Assembly: GCA_035546775.1 (NCBI GenBank)
Contig: DASZWD010000067.1
Span: 1 to 64,000, forward strand
Source: Acidimicrobiales bacterium
Lineage (GTDB): Bacteria; Actinomycetota; Acidimicrobiia; Acidimicrobiales; JACCXE01
Length of the DNA stretch: 64,000 nucleotides
Reading direction: 5' to 3'
A model generated the notes under the pieces. That model ran no database searches. It was not told the DNA's origin and saw nothing but the letters and a program-made list of their open reading frames with translations. The translations under genes and the position numbers were made by a program. How positions within the stretch are numbered: the stretch's first letter is position 1; each line of letters begins with the position of its first letter. This document shows, in pieces, positions 51,967 through 63,344 of this stretch.

Positions 51967-53361
51967 TCAGCGCGCCCGGTAGGCGATACGGCCGCCGGCG
52001 GCGTCCTTGTTCAGGCGCTTGCTGAGGTGCAGGCCTTCGAGGATGAACTCGATGGCCGACGCGATCGCCGGCGGATCCTCCGACCCGGCCAGCTCGCGGG
52101 CCGGGGCGGCCAGCGCGGGGATCGACTTGACCACATCCGCGTAGCTCGAGGCCGGCACGTCGTCGCCGGCGTGGACAACCGTGCCGCCGTCGAAGGACGC
52201 CGGCACCTCGCGGAACTGCTCGATCGGGCAGCGCTCCTTGAACACCGTCAGCACGGCGGACTTGATGAGCTTCTCGACGACCTGCTCGTCGCGACCGTCG
52301 TCGAGCGACTCGATCTCGATCTTGCCGCTCGTCGACGACGCCAGCGCGTCGAGGTCGCTCACACGCGGCACCGCCACCGGCTCGCCCAGGATCAGGGCGC
52401 GGCGCAAGGCGTTGGCCACGATCGTCTCGGCGTTGGCCACGGTGAGGCGCACCGACACGCCCGAGCGCTGGTTGATCTGACTGGAGGCGCGGGCCAGGTG
52501 CGTGAGCGTGGCGATGATCTCGTTCATGAAGTCGGGGACTTCGATGCGCACCCCGACGTCGGGGATCTCCGCCTCCTGCTTGACCACGTCGATCTCGGTG
52601 TCGATCTCGAGCGGGTAGTGCGTGCGCACCTGGGCGCCGAAGCGGTCCTTGAGCGGCGTGATGATGCGGCCGCGGTTGGTGTAGTCGTCGGGGTTGGCCG
52701 TGGCCACGAGCATCACGTCGAGCGGGAGGCGGATCTTGTAGCCGCGCACCTGAACGTCGCGCTCTTCGAGCACGTTGAGCAGGCCGACCTGGATACGTTC
52801 GGCGAGGTCGGGCAGCTCGTTGATGGCGAAGATGCCGCGGTTGGTGCGCGGGATGAGGCCGTAGTGAATGGTCAGCTCGTCCGAGAGATAGCGGCCTTCC
52901 GCCACCTTGATCGGGTCGACCTCACCGATGAGGTCGGCGACGGAGGTATCGGGCGTCGCCAGCTTCTCGCCGTAGCGGGTGCTGCGGTGCACCCACTCGA
53001 TCGGCGTCTCGTCGCCCTTGTGCACCACCAACTCGGTGGCGTGCTTCGACACGGGGTTGTACGGATCGTCGTTGATCTCGCTGCCGGCGACGATCGGCAT
53101 CCACTCGTCGAGGAGTTCGATCAGCGAGCGGATGATGCGGGTCTTGGCCTGGCCGCGTTCGCCGAGCAGGACCATGTCGTGGCCCGCCAGGATCGCGTTG
53201 GCGACCTGCGGTAGCACCGTGTCTTCGTAACCGAGAACTCCTTCGACCAACGGCTGGCCCGCCTTCAAGCGGGCGACGGCGTTGCGCCGTACCTCTTCCT
53301 TGATCGGCACGGATTCCCAACCAGAAGCGCGGAGTTCACCAAGGGTTGTCGGGCGACTCAT
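51967..53361 (-). CDS. MoxR/ChlI-type AAA+ ATPase
   Basis: A 464-residue AAA+ ATPase like the ChlI subunit of magnesium chelatase and MoxR. Walker A is loosened to G-E-R-G-Q-A-K-T; the Walker B region is G-I-F-A-I-N-E-L-P-D (Asn-Glu instead of Asp-Glu), sensor 1 is A-T-A-N-P, and an arginine finger is likely in P-L-K-D-R-F. It heads the operon with the VWA and NRAMP-related genes. The operon may link a metal transporter to insertion or remodelling by the ATPase pair; this is inference. Confidence 0.9.
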   Translation of the reverse strand: MSRPTTLGELRASGWESVPIKEEVRRNAVARLKAGQPLVEGVLGYEDTVLPQVANAILAGHDMVLLGERGQAKTRIIRSLIELLDEWMPIVAGSEINDDPYNPVSKHATELVVHKGDETPIEWVHRSTRYGEKLATPDTSVADLIGEVDPIKVAEGRYLSDELTIHYGLIPRTNRGIFAINELPDLAERIQVGLLNVLEERDVQVRGYKIRLPLDVMLVATANPDDYTNRGRIITPLKDRFGAQVRTHYPLEIDTEIDVVKQEAEIPDVGVRIEVPDFMNEIIATLTHLARASSQINQRSGVSVRLTVANAETIVANALRRALILGEPVAVPRVSDLDALASSTSGKIEIESLDDGRDEQVVEKLIKSAVLTVFKERCPIEQFREVPASFDGGTVVHAGDDVPASSYADVVKSIPALAAPARELAGSEDPPAIASAIEFILEGLHLSKRLNKDAAGGRIAYRAR

Positions 53362-53373
53362 TCCCCCACCCTA

Positions 53374-53443
53374 CGCCCTCCCACCCACCCCGTTTCCTTG
53401 CTCGCTTACGCCCTCCCACCCGCCCTGTTTCCTTGCTCGCTTA
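53374..53443. repeat. Two 35-bp tandem copies
   Basis: Units at 53374-53408 and 53409-53443 differ at two positions (CCCACCCC against CCCGCCCT). They fill the space between the divergent MoxR and lipoprotein genes and each contains TTTCCTTGCTCGCTTA, so each copy may carry promoter elements. This is a recent duplication. Confidence 0.85.
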
Positions 53444-53454
53444 CGCTCGAACCA

Positions 53455-54213
53455 ATGCGTCTTGTGCCCGGACGAGCGGTGGTTCTGGCGGCCGCGTCGT
53501 TGGTGCTGTTCAGCGGGTGCAATCACGCCGCCGCGGGCCATGCGGGGGCGCCAACCACCACATCGACGACTACCGCCGCCGGTGCGCACACCTATCGCGG
53601 CACCGCGCAGTTCACCGGCACCCTGACGGCGTTCCGCGCCCCCGACGCCCTCACCGACCCGATCCCGACGCCGTTCACCCTCACCGTGCCCGACGCCGGG
53701 CGGGGCGGTTTCACCATCACCGGCGCCGACATCGACGGTGACGAGGAGACGATCGTGTGGTCGGGCGGACGGCCGCTGCCCGTCACCGGCACCTGCGGCC
53801 TCGACGTGGGCGAGGTTCCCGTCGTGCTGACACCCGCCGGCGCCACCTTCGCAATCGACGGCGGCGCCCGGGCGCTGACGGCCGGCGATTGCATGTTCAA
53901 CTCGTCGGTGGCGGTCGGCAACGGCGGACTGGCCGAGCCCGTGCCGTCGGTGTCGTTCCTGCTCCACACCGACGCGGCGTTCAAGCCGACGGGTGGCACG
54001 TCGGTCACCGTCGGCCCCGTGCGCCGCTACGAGGGACACCGCGGTGCCGCCGAGGCCACCGGCACCTTCACGGTGACGACCCAGCGCGGCGACACGTGGC
54101 GCGCCACCCGCGTCACGCTCGGCAACGGCACGTGGATCCTCGACGTGACGAAGGCGGCGAGCGGCGCGTTGGCGGTGCAGGCGCAGTTCAGCGGTGACCT
54201 CACCGTCGCGTAA
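53455..54213 (+). CDS. Lipoprotein
   Basis: A 252-residue lipoprotein: signal peptide VVLAAASLVLFSGC with the lipobox L-F-S-G-C, a Thr/Ala linker and a β-rich domain with several T-x-T-G repeats (FTGTLTAFRAPD; FTLTVPDAG). One further pair of cysteines (T-G-T-C and G-D-C) may form a disulfide. Family not recognised. The ATG at 53455 starts the signal peptide. Confidence 0.75.
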   Translation: MRLVPGRAVVLAAASLVLFSGCNHAAAGHAGAPTTTSTTTAAGAHTYRGTAQFTGTLTAFRAPDALTDPIPTPFTLTVPDAGRGGFTITGADIDGDEETIVWSGGRPLPVTGTCGLDVGEVPVVLTPAGATFAIDGGARALTAGDCMFNSSVAVGNGGLAEPVPSVSFLLHTDAAFKPTGGTSVTVGPVRRYEGHRGAAEATGTFTVTTQRGDTWRATRVTLGNGTWILDVTKAASGALAVQAQFSGDLTVA

Positions 54214-54232
54214 TCGCTAGCGTCGCCGATTC

Positions 54233-56368
54233 GTGGAACTCACCGAGGGCTGGCGGGCGGCGATCGCCGACGACGAGTTACGCCGCCGCTACCCCGAGGT
54301 CGACTTCGACGACACCCAGTGGCAGCCGATCGCGCCGCGCTCGCAGTGGCGCAGCACGCCGGCGTTCGCCGACACCGACGGGCCGCTGCTGTACCGCGTC
54401 AACTTCGAAGCGACCGACGAGGGGGCGCGCTCGTGGCTCGTGTGCGACGGGATCTTCTACACGTCCGACGTCTGGCTCGACGGCAACTACCTGGGCGACA
54501 CCGAGGGCTACTTCGTCCCGCACGCGTTCGAGATCACCGAGGCGTTGCGAGCGGGCCACGAGCACACCCTGGCGCTCGAGGTCGCCTGCTCGCGCCCCGA
54601 CGACCTGAACCAGAAGCGCAACATCACGGGCGTGTTCCAGCACTGGGACTGCCTCGATCCCGACGACAGCCCGGGGGGCATCTGGCAACCGGTGCGGTTG
54701 GCCCACACCGGGCCGGTGCGCATCACGACCCTGCGGGTCTTGTGCCCACGCGCCGACGCGCAGCGCGCCAGCCTCGAATTGGCGGCCGACCTCGACACGA
54801 CCGAGGCGCTCACGATCAACGTGCGTACCGTCGTCACCCACGGCGGCCGCACGGTCGACCACGAGGCGGAGCACGCCATCGCGGCGGAAAGCAACTCGAT
54901 CACCTGGCGCGTCGACGTCGACGACCCGACGCTGTGGTGGCCCCACGCACTGGGCGACGCCAACCTGGCGCAGGTCGAGGTGTCGGTGTTCGTCGTCGCC
55001 GACGACGGCACGCACGATCTCGTCGCCAGCGACACCCGCCAGGTCACGACCGGCCTGCGCTCGGTGTCGATGCGCGACTTTCGCTGGACGGTCAACGGAG
55101 AGCGGCTGTTCGTCAAGGGCGTCAACCTGGGCCCGACAAAGGGCCGCCTTGCCGACGCGTCGCCCGACGATGTCGTGCGCGACGTCGAGCTCGCCAAGCA
55201 GACCAACCTCGACCTCGTGCGCGTCCACGCGCACGTGGCGCGTCCTGAGCTCTACGACGCCGCCGACCGGGCGGGCCTGCTGGTGTGGCAGGACATGCCG
55301 TTGCAGTGGGGCTACGCCCGCGGCGTCCGCAAGCAGGCGGCGCGCCAAGCCCGCGCCATGGTCGACCTGCTCGGCCACCACCCCTCGATCGCGTTGTGGT
55401 GCGGGCACAACGAACCGTTCACGCCGTCGGTGCGCGGCTACGTCGTGGGCCAGCAACTCCCCACGTGGAACAAGACGATCCTCGACAACACCGTCAAGCG
55501 CGCTCTCGAACGCGCCGACAAGACGCGCCCGGTGATCGCGCACTCCGGGGTCTTGCCCCATGTAGGCAACACGGGCACCGACACGCACGTCTACTTCGGC
55601 TGGTATCACGGCACCGAACGCGAGTTCCCCGGCTGGCTGCGCCGCGTGCCGCGTCTGGCGCAATTCGTCAGCGAGTTCGGGAGCCAGGCCATCCCCGACA
55701 GCGACGACTTCATGGAGGCCGAGCGCTGGCCCGACCTCGACTGGACGCGCCTGGCGCACGCGCACTGCCTGCAGCTCGAACCGTTCGAGCGCTATGTGCC
55801 GCCGGCCAACTACGCCAACTACGACGACTGGCGCGCCGCCACGCAGCGGTACCAGGCCACGATCCTGAAGCACCACGTCGAGACGCTGCGGCGATTGAAA
55901 TACCGGCCGACCGGCGGCTTCGCCGCGTTCTTCTGGGCCGACGCCCACCCCGCCGTCACGTGGTCGGTGCTCGACCACGAACGCAAGCCCAAGCTCGGCT
56001 ACTACGCGCTGGCCGCCGCGTGCGCGCCGGTCATCGTCGTCGCCGAGCGCCCCGCGGCGTTCTACGAGCCCGGCGAGCCGATCGTGCTCGACGTGCACGT
56101 GATCTCGGATCGCCGCGACACCGTCGCCTCGGCGCGCACCACCGCCACGGTCAACTTCCCCGACGGCTCGGTCCACCGCCAGGCGTGGGTGGGCGACATC
56201 GCACCCGACTCGTGCGCCCGCGTCGGCACCATCACGGCCGCATCGCCGGACGCGATAGGGCCCATCACCATTGACTTATCCACCACGGGTCCCGGAATCG
56301 ACGTGACCAATCAGTACGTTGCACAGATTGTTAACCAAGGGGGAACAGGCGCGAGGATGGAACCGTGA
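54233..56368 (+). CDS. GH2-family glycosidase
   Basis: A 711-residue glycoside hydrolase family 2 protein, probably β-mannosidase or β-galactosidase-like. An N-terminal jelly roll (FYTSDVWLDGNYLGDTEGYF) and Ig-like domain precede a TIM barrel with the acid/base Glu394 in C-G-H-N-E-P and nucleophile Glu481 in V-S-E-F-G-S. No signal peptide, so it acts in the cytoplasm. The C-terminal ~100 residues are a further β domain. Its last codons overlap the sdhC start by 4 bp, an unexpected link to respiration genes. Confidence 0.88.
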   Translation: MELTEGWRAAIADDELRRRYPEVDFDDTQWQPIAPRSQWRSTPAFADTDGPLLYRVNFEATDEGARSWLVCDGIFYTSDVWLDGNYLGDTEGYFVPHAFEITEALRAGHEHTLALEVACSRPDDLNQKRNITGVFQHWDCLDPDDSPGGIWQPVRLAHTGPVRITTLRVLCPRADAQRASLELAADLDTTEALTINVRTVVTHGGRTVDHEAEHAIAAESNSITWRVDVDDPTLWWPHALGDANLAQVEVSVFVVADDGTHDLVASDTRQVTTGLRSVSMRDFRWTVNGERLFVKGVNLGPTKGRLADASPDDVVRDVELAKQTNLDLVRVHAHVARPELYDAADRAGLLVWQDMPLQWGYARGVRKQAARQARAMVDLLGHHPSIALWCGHNEPFTPSVRGYVVGQQLPTWNKTILDNTVKRALERADKTRPVIAHSGVLPHVGNTGTDTHVYFGWYHGTEREFPGWLRRVPRLAQFVSEFGSQAIPDSDDFMEAERWPDLDWTRLAHAHCLQLEPFERYVPPANYANYDDWRAATQRYQATILKHHVETLRRLKYRPTGGFAAFFWADAHPAVTWSVLDHERKPKLGYYALAAACAPVIVVAERPAAFYEPGEPIVLDVHVISDRRDTVASARTTATVNFPDGSVHRQAWVGDIAPDSCARVGTITAASPDAIGPITIDLSTTGPGIDVTNQYVAQIVNQGGTGARMEP

Positions 56369-57062
56369 CTGACACGACAATTGCACCGGCGACCAAGCCA
56401 CTGGTCCTGCGAACGTCGATCGGCAAGAAGTACGCGATGGCCACCTCGGGGATCATCCTCGTCGGCTTCGTGATCGCCCACATGATCGGCAACCTGAAGT
56501 TCTTCTTCGGGCAGAAGCACTTCGACGAGTACGCCCATTTCCTGCGCGTCGTGGGTGCACCCGTCATTCCCGGCCACTTCGCGCTGTGGGGTTTGCGCGT
56601 CGTCCTCCTAGCGGCGGTGAGCATCCATATCTGGGCGGCGTACATGACGACGGTGCAGTCCAAGCGGGCGCGGCCGATGCCGTACGCCCACACGGACAGC
56701 ATCCAAGCGAGCTATGCGTCGCGCACGATGCGTTGGGGCGGGATCATCCTGCTGGCGTTCATCGTCTTCCACATCCTCGACATGACCATCGGTGTGGCCC
56801 ACGCCGGCACCTTCAAGGAAGGCCACGTGTACGCCAACTCGGTGTCGGGCTTCCAGCACCCGATCGTGACGCTCGTCTACACCTTCGCCATGGGTGCGTT
56901 GTGCCTGCATCTGTTCCACGGTGTGTGGTCGATGTTCCAGACCTTCGGTCGCGGCAGCGGCGCCCGCGAGGCGATGCTGCGCCGCCTGAGCGCGACGATC
57001 GCGGTCGTCGTGTGCCTCGGCTTCCTGGCGATGCCCTGGACGATCATGTTCGGAGGCCGTCC

Positions 57063-57066
<4 letters not shown>
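56365..57066 (+). CDS. sdhC: Succinate dehydrogenase cytochrome b subunit
   Basis: A 233-residue five-helix cytochrome b558-type subunit of succinate:quinone oxidoreductase (B. subtilis type, no separate SdhD). Helix I carries [17 protein letters not shown], and histidines suitable as haem ligands occur in H-M-I-G, I-H-I-W, F-H-I-L and H-L-F-H-G. It anchors SdhA and SdhB in the membrane and reduces menaquinone. The GTG start overlaps the glycosidase stop by 4 bp, and the sdhA start overlaps its own stop. Confidence 0.93.
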
Positions 57067-59014
<1,948 letters not shown>

Positions 59015-59018
<4 letters not shown>

Positions 59019-59761
59019 ACCTGACACTCCACGTTTGGCGTCAGCCCAATGGCGACGCACAAGGCCGGATGATGACGTATCAGGCCAACGACATCTCTGA
59101 GGACATGTCGTTCCTCGAAATGCTCGACGTCGTCAACGAAGGACTCATCAAGAACGGCGAGGATCCCATCGCCTTCGACCACGATTGTCGCGAAGGCATC
59201 TGCGGTATGTGCGGTCTCGTCATCAACGGCATCGCGCACGGCCCCGAGCGCGCCACGACCACGTGTCAGTTGCACATGCGGCACTTCCGCGACGGCCAGG
59301 AGATCTGGATCGAACCATGGCGGGCGCGCGCCTTCCCGGTCATCAAAGACCTCGTCGTCGATCGAGGTGCGTTCGACCGCATCATTCAGAGCGGTGGATA
59401 CATCTCAGTGAATACCGGCGCTGCTCCTGAAGCGGCGTCGATTCCTGTGCCGAAGGTCGACGCCGATGCAGCGTTCGAGGCCGCCGCGTGCATCGGCTGC
59501 GGTGCGTGCGTCGCGGCCTGCCCGAACGCATCGGCCATGTTGTTCACCGCGGCAAAAATTACGCATTTGGCTTTACTTCCCCAAGGACAGCCCGAAAGGA
59601 ATGCTCGCGTCATAGCGATGGTTGACGCGATGGAGCAGGAAGGCTTCGGGTCGTGCACGAACATTGGAGAGTGTTCTGCTGCATGCCCCAAGGAAATCCC
59701 GCTCGGTACCATCGCCCAAATGAACAGCGACCTTCTCGCAGGGAGTCTCAACCGAAGTTGA
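59015..59761 (+). CDS. sdhB: Succinate dehydrogenase iron-sulfur subunit
   Basis: A 248-residue SdhB carrying electrons from FAD to quinone. The [2Fe-2S] ligands are in [10 protein letters not shown] and T-T-C-Q-L, the [4Fe-4S] ligands in [12 protein letters not shown] and the [3Fe-4S] ligands in [14 protein letters not shown]. From about 59385 onward codon choice changes: third positions are often A or T and a TTA leucine codon, rare in such a genome, appears, whereas the first half is almost all GC-ending. Confidence 0.96.
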
Positions 59762-59772
59762 AGTTGCAGTAA

Positions 59773-61032
59773 ATGATTCGAGCCGGCTTGCAGTCCGCCG
59801 GCTCCAGTAACGCTCGAAGGTTTCTGCTCACGTGTTTGAACGTGTTGGTGGGGTTGGGGCTACTGGGGCTTTTCGTCGTACACCCGCAGGCGTCGCGCGC
59901 AGCAACACCCGCCGCCAAGACCGCTGCTGTAGGTGTACCCACTACGACCAACGCGCAACCCGCGACGACGTCTACGTCGGGGGAAGCGATCGCACCGAAG
60001 ACCGCATCCACCCCGATGGCGCCCGCGCCACCGAACCTGCACGGCGGCGTCCCCGTCGGCAAGGGCATGTGGATCTGGCAGCCGCAGTTCGCCGAGGGCG
60101 GCAACGCGCAAGCGATCGTCGCCAAAGCGCAGCGCTACGGCATCAACTACCTCTACGTGAAGACGGGCACGTCCAAGGAAGGCTTCAACGCGGCACCGTT
60201 CCTCGACGCGCTGTTGCCGCGGGCCCACGGCGTGGGCATCAAGGTGTTCGGTTGGGACTTCCCCTACCTCGACGACATCGGTGCCGACGTGGCGCGCGCG
60301 TCGCAGGCGGCGCACTACACGACGCCGAGCGGTGATCGCATCGACGGCTTCGCCGCCGACATCGAGTTCCGCAGCATGGGAGTGAACCTGAGTCCCGATA
60401 CCACCGGCTTCTACGGCTACGCGTTGCGCGATGCGGTCGGGTTCGGTTTCCCGCTGATCGCCGTCGTGCCCCGTCCGAGCCCGCGCATCACGTCGTATCC
60501 GTACGCGTCGGTGGTCAAGATGTTCGACGCCATCGCGCCGATGATTTACTGGCTCAACAACGATCCGGCGGTCGCAGTGCAGCAGACGTGGCTCGGCCTG
60601 GCGAAGTATGGCAAGCCGATCATCCCGGTGGGTCAGGCCTATGACGGCGCGGCCGACGGCGGTCCGCCCGGCATCCCCAACCGCGGCACGATCCACCGGT
60701 TCATGGGCGCCGTCGCCGACATGGGCGGTACCAGCGTGTCGTTCTGGAGTTGGGAACATGCCAGCGACGAGATTTGGCAGGCCGTGTCGGACGCGGCGCT
60801 GTTCCAGGTGCCCGTCGGCGACAACACGACCTACCGATCCGACCAGATCCGTGCCTACCAAACGCTGCTGAGCAGTCTCGGGTTCGGCGTCCCGGCCACC
60901 GGCGTATGGGGTCCGCAGACCGACGCCGCGGTGCGGGCGTTCCAGGCAGCGTCACGCCTGCCCGTCACCGGCCAGATCGACGACATCACGCGGGCATTCC
61001 TGCTGCGCCCGCTGTCGCCACCGCTCAAGTAG
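59773..61032 (+). CDS. Secreted hydrolase-like protein with PG-binding domain
   Basis: A 419-residue secreted protein. The signal peptide or anchor is LTCLNVLVGLGLLGLFVV. A Thr/Ala/Pro linker precedes a TIM-barrel-like domain (about 95-330; GMWIWQPQFAEGG, GINYLYVKTGTS, GFAADIEF, MIYWLNND), resembling putative glycosidase-like domains, with Asp/Glu in A-A-D-I-E-F as candidate catalytic residues. A peptidoglycan-binding domain ends it (ALRAFQ-type: T-D-A-A-V-R-A-F-Q). The ATG lies 11 bp after sdhB. A role in wall turnover is inferred. Confidence 0.75.
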   Translation: MIRAGLQSAGSSNARRFLLTCLNVLVGLGLLGLFVVHPQASRAATPAAKTAAVGVPTTTNAQPATTSTSGEAIAPKTASTPMAPAPPNLHGGVPVGKGMWIWQPQFAEGGNAQAIVAKAQRYGINYLYVKTGTSKEGFNAAPFLDALLPRAHGVGIKVFGWDFPYLDDIGADVARASQAAHYTTPSGDRIDGFAADIEFRSMGVNLSPDTTGFYGYALRDAVGFGFPLIAVVPRPSPRITSYPYASVVKMFDAIAPMIYWLNNDPAVAVQQTWLGLAKYGKPIIPVGQAYDGAADGGPPGIPNRGTIHRFMGAVADMGGTSVSFWSWEHASDEIWQAVSDAALFQVPVGDNTTYRSDQIRAYQTLLSSLGFGVPATGVWGPQTDAAVRAFQAASRLPVTGQIDDITRAFLLRPLSPPLK

Positions 61033-61750
61033 CGCGGTTCCACTCGGCCCACCCGACGCGCGTGACGCCGTCGGCGTCGACGATCACCGACGCGGCGCGC
61101 TCCAGCCGGCGCCGCCCGTGTCCGGCGACGGGCTCGATGAGCACGCCCCCGGAAAGCTCCGGACGGATAACGGCGTCCTGCGCCGGCGCGCCTTCGACGC
61201 GCACCCACTCGTGCGTCCACCAGTCCACGACGCCCCACGTGTGGTCGCGGTAGCCGGAGACGGGCTCGTCGACGGCGACACCGCCTGAGCCGACTATCTG
61301 GGCGTCGCCGGTCACGGCGCAGCGCTGCCCGTACCCATCGTGGATGGCGAACGGCGACGCGGTCGCCTCCCATTCGAACTCGAACTCAACGGCGGTCCGG
61401 TCGCCGCGCTCGGCACCGTAGGCGTCGCGTGGGTCGTCGAGGGCGACGGCAAAGCCCTCGAAGTTCACCTGCCAGCGCTGCATGGCCTCGTGACATGTGA
61501 GGTCGGCCCACAAGCCGGCGCCGCGCACCTCGAAGCCCCGCGGTACGTCGAGGTGCTGATCGCGCACGAGCAGCAGCGGCTCGTCCTGGCGCACGATCAC
61601 CGACCACCACCACGCGTGCTCCGGCGTCAGCGTCAGCCGGGCGTAGAGGCCCCACGAGAGATCAGGGGCGACGGCCTCGAACGACCAGGCTTCGGCCCAC
61701 AGTGGGTGCGTACCGGGCGTGTGCCGGAACTCGTCGACGAGTTCGAGCAC
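61025..61750 (-). CDS. CrtC/AttH-like lipocalin-fold protein
   Basis: A 241-residue soluble protein, β-rich and Trp-rich. The segment Y-R-D-H-T-W-G-V-V-D-W-W matches the signature of hydroxyneurosporene synthase (CrtC)/AttH-like proteins, which share a double lipocalin-like fold. Most actinobacterial members have no known reaction. The GTG start at 61750 is used; the 3' end overlaps the convergent gene by 8 bp. Confidence 0.65.
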   Translation of the reverse strand: MLELVDEFRHTPGTHPLWAEAWSFEAVAPDLSWGLYARLTLTPEHAWWWSVIVRQDEPLLLVRDQHLDVPRGFEVRGAGLWADLTCHEAMQRWQVNFEGFAVALDDPRDAYGAERGDRTAVEFEFEWEATASPFAIHDGYGQRCAVTGDAQIVGSGGVAVDEPVSGYRDHTWGVVDWWTHEWVRVEGAPAQDAVIRPELSGGVLIEPVAGHGRRRLERAASVIVDADGVTRVGWAEWNRAT

Positions 61751-61757
61751 CCCGCGG

Positions 61758-62708
61758 TTACGACGCCTTGGGCGTCAGGCTCGACAGCTTCTCGTCGGTG
61801 GTGACGCTGCCGCTGCCGTTTTGCACCTCGGCGTGGCGGTACACCTCGATGCCGTGCGCCGGGTCGTAATAGCCGCGCTCGTTGATGTGCGTGGTCTGGC
61901 TGCCGAAGCTCGGCACCGTGGCCGTTAGCGTGATCGTGCCTTCGACCGACCAGGCGTTGACGGTGGTGGTGCCGACGGTGGCCGCCACCTTGCCCGTCAC
62001 CTTGCCCGTCGAGTCGAGCTTGATCGTGCCGTACTTCACGCCGGCATTGTTCTTGATGTCACAGGTGCTCGAGCCCGACCACTGCGAACCGACGTGGATG
62101 TCCGCCGGATAGTTCAAGACGTCGGGGTTGAGGTCGCAGGTCAGACGGCCCTGCGGTGAGTCGAAGGACAGGCTCTCGATCAGCACGCCGTTGGGGCCGT
62201 AGGCGATCGAAGAGGTCTGCTGCTGGCCGCCCATGTCGGCGGTGACGTTGCGGCGGGTGACGCCGTTGCTGCTGGCGCCGGCGGTCACGGCCTCGTCGAC
62301 GGTCTTGGAGTTGTCGGTGCAGTCGACGAACGTGTAGCGGCCGATGGCCGGGGCCTGATTGGCGGTCGGGTCGGTGGACGTGGCCGGCGCGTCACCGCAG
62401 ATACCCGACGGCTTCGCCCCGGCGGCGGTCGTGGCCGTCGAGTGGTTGCCGGACGCGGCGGTCGTGCTCGTCGCGCCGGCGCCGGCGCCGGCGCCGGCGA
62501 CGGTGGTGTCGGTCGCGCCCGGCAGGGTGGTGTCGGATCCCGACAGTTCGCTCGTGGACGTGGTCGAGCCGGCAGTCGACGCGTTGGTGCTGGGTTTGTC
62601 GGCGGCGCCGAAGGCGACCCCGCCGATGCCGACGAGTGCCAGCAGGATCGCCACCGCGATCATCACAGTAGCTACGCGCGACGAGGGCGTCGCGGAGATC
62701 GGTTGCAT
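61758..62708 (-). CDS. Secreted Ser/Thr-linker protein
   Basis: A 316-residue protein with one N-terminal helix (VATVMIAVAILLALVGIGGVAFG), a Ser/Thr/Ala/Gly-rich linker of about 65 residues and a β-rich domain with two cysteine pairs (G-I-C-G-D, V-D-C-T; T-C-D-L, T-C-D-I). It is probably anchored by the helix and exposed outside. Family not recognised. It ends 7 bp before the start of the CrtC-like gene. Confidence 0.7.
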   Translation of the reverse strand: MQPISATPSSRVATVMIAVAILLALVGIGGVAFGAADKPSTNASTAGSTTSTSELSGSDTTLPGATDTTVAGAGAGAGATSTTAASGNHSTATTAAGAKPSGICGDAPATSTDPTANQAPAIGRYTFVDCTDNSKTVDEAVTAGASSNGVTRRNVTADMGGQQQTSSIAYGPNGVLIESLSFDSPQGRLTCDLNPDVLNYPADIHVGSQWSGSSTCDIKNNAGVKYGTIKLDSTGKVTGKVAATVGTTTVNAWSVEGTITLTATVPSFGSQTTHINERGYYDPAHGIEVYRHAEVQNGSGSVTTDEKLSSLTPKAS

Positions 62709-62753
62709 CTCCGAATCGTAGGTCGGGGCCCTCGGGCTGCTACAACCGGCCCG

Positions 62754-63284
62754 GTGCGCGGCTGGATCGAATGGTTTTTCAAGGGTGTCTGGCACCGGCG
62801 CCGCGTGTGGCAGGTCGTCCTCATCGTGATGGTGCTGATCATGCTGCCCGCCGGGATCGAGTGGATCGTCTCCAAGCGCCGCCCGGCCCGCACCATGACC
62901 GACCCCACTTTCGTGCGGGCCGCCAACGCGCTGTGCGCACAGGAAGTCAAGCCCCTGGCCGAAAAGCAGCGATCCAGCCAGGAACAGGAGAAGATCGACG
63001 ACAGCCCCAAGGCGAACGCCGCCAAGGTCGACAAGGTGGCGGACAAGCTGGAGGCGGCCGTCGCCCACCTGCGGGCGCTCTCACACCGTCCAGCCAACAA
63101 CGACCAGCTAAACGCCTGGTTCGGAGCCTTCGACGACTACGTGAAGGCGGGCCGGGATTACGCGGCAGCCCTGCGGACGGGGAACGAGACCGAATACAAC
63201 AAGGTCGACGACGAAGGCGTGGCGCCACTCAAGGCGATCAGCCACTTCGCCCGCGCCAACCGCATCGACAACTGCATCCCCTAG
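62754..63284 (+). CDS. Single-helix membrane protein with helical outer domain
   Basis: A 176-residue protein: one N-terminal helix (WQVVLIVMVLIMLPAGIEWIV) and a charged α-helical domain (VDKVADKLEAAVAHLRALS; WFGAFDDYVKAGRDYAAAL) with two cysteines near its ends (A-L-C-A-Q and D-N-C-I-P) that may pair. It probably faces outward. Family not recognised. The GTG at 62754 is 45 bp from the divergent start at 62708. Confidence 0.7.
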   Translation: MRGWIEWFFKGVWHRRRVWQVVLIVMVLIMLPAGIEWIVSKRRPARTMTDPTFVRAANALCAQEVKPLAEKQRSSQEQEKIDDSPKANAAKVDKVADKLEAAVAHLRALSHRPANNDQLNAWFGAFDDYVKAGRDYAAALRTGNETEYNKVDDEGVAPLKAISHFARANRIDNCIP

Positions 63285-63302
63285 GGCGCCGGACGCGAAA
63301 AA

Positions 63303-63324
63303 GGCGGGCCCCGGAGGGCCCGCC
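63303..63324 (-). terminator. Intrinsic terminator
   Basis: GGCGGGCCC and GGGCCCGCC form a perfect 9-bp stem with a CGGA loop. On the minus strand five T follow (63302-63298), a classical terminator for the Asn-rich gene. It can also serve the convergent gene. Confidence 0.8.
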
Positions 63325-63344
63325 CAATCCGTGAGACGTCCGAG

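Noticed and set aside
49987-53214. A 1075-codon open frame on the plus strand
   Set aside because: Antisense to the VWA and MoxR genes; a shadow of their codon bias.
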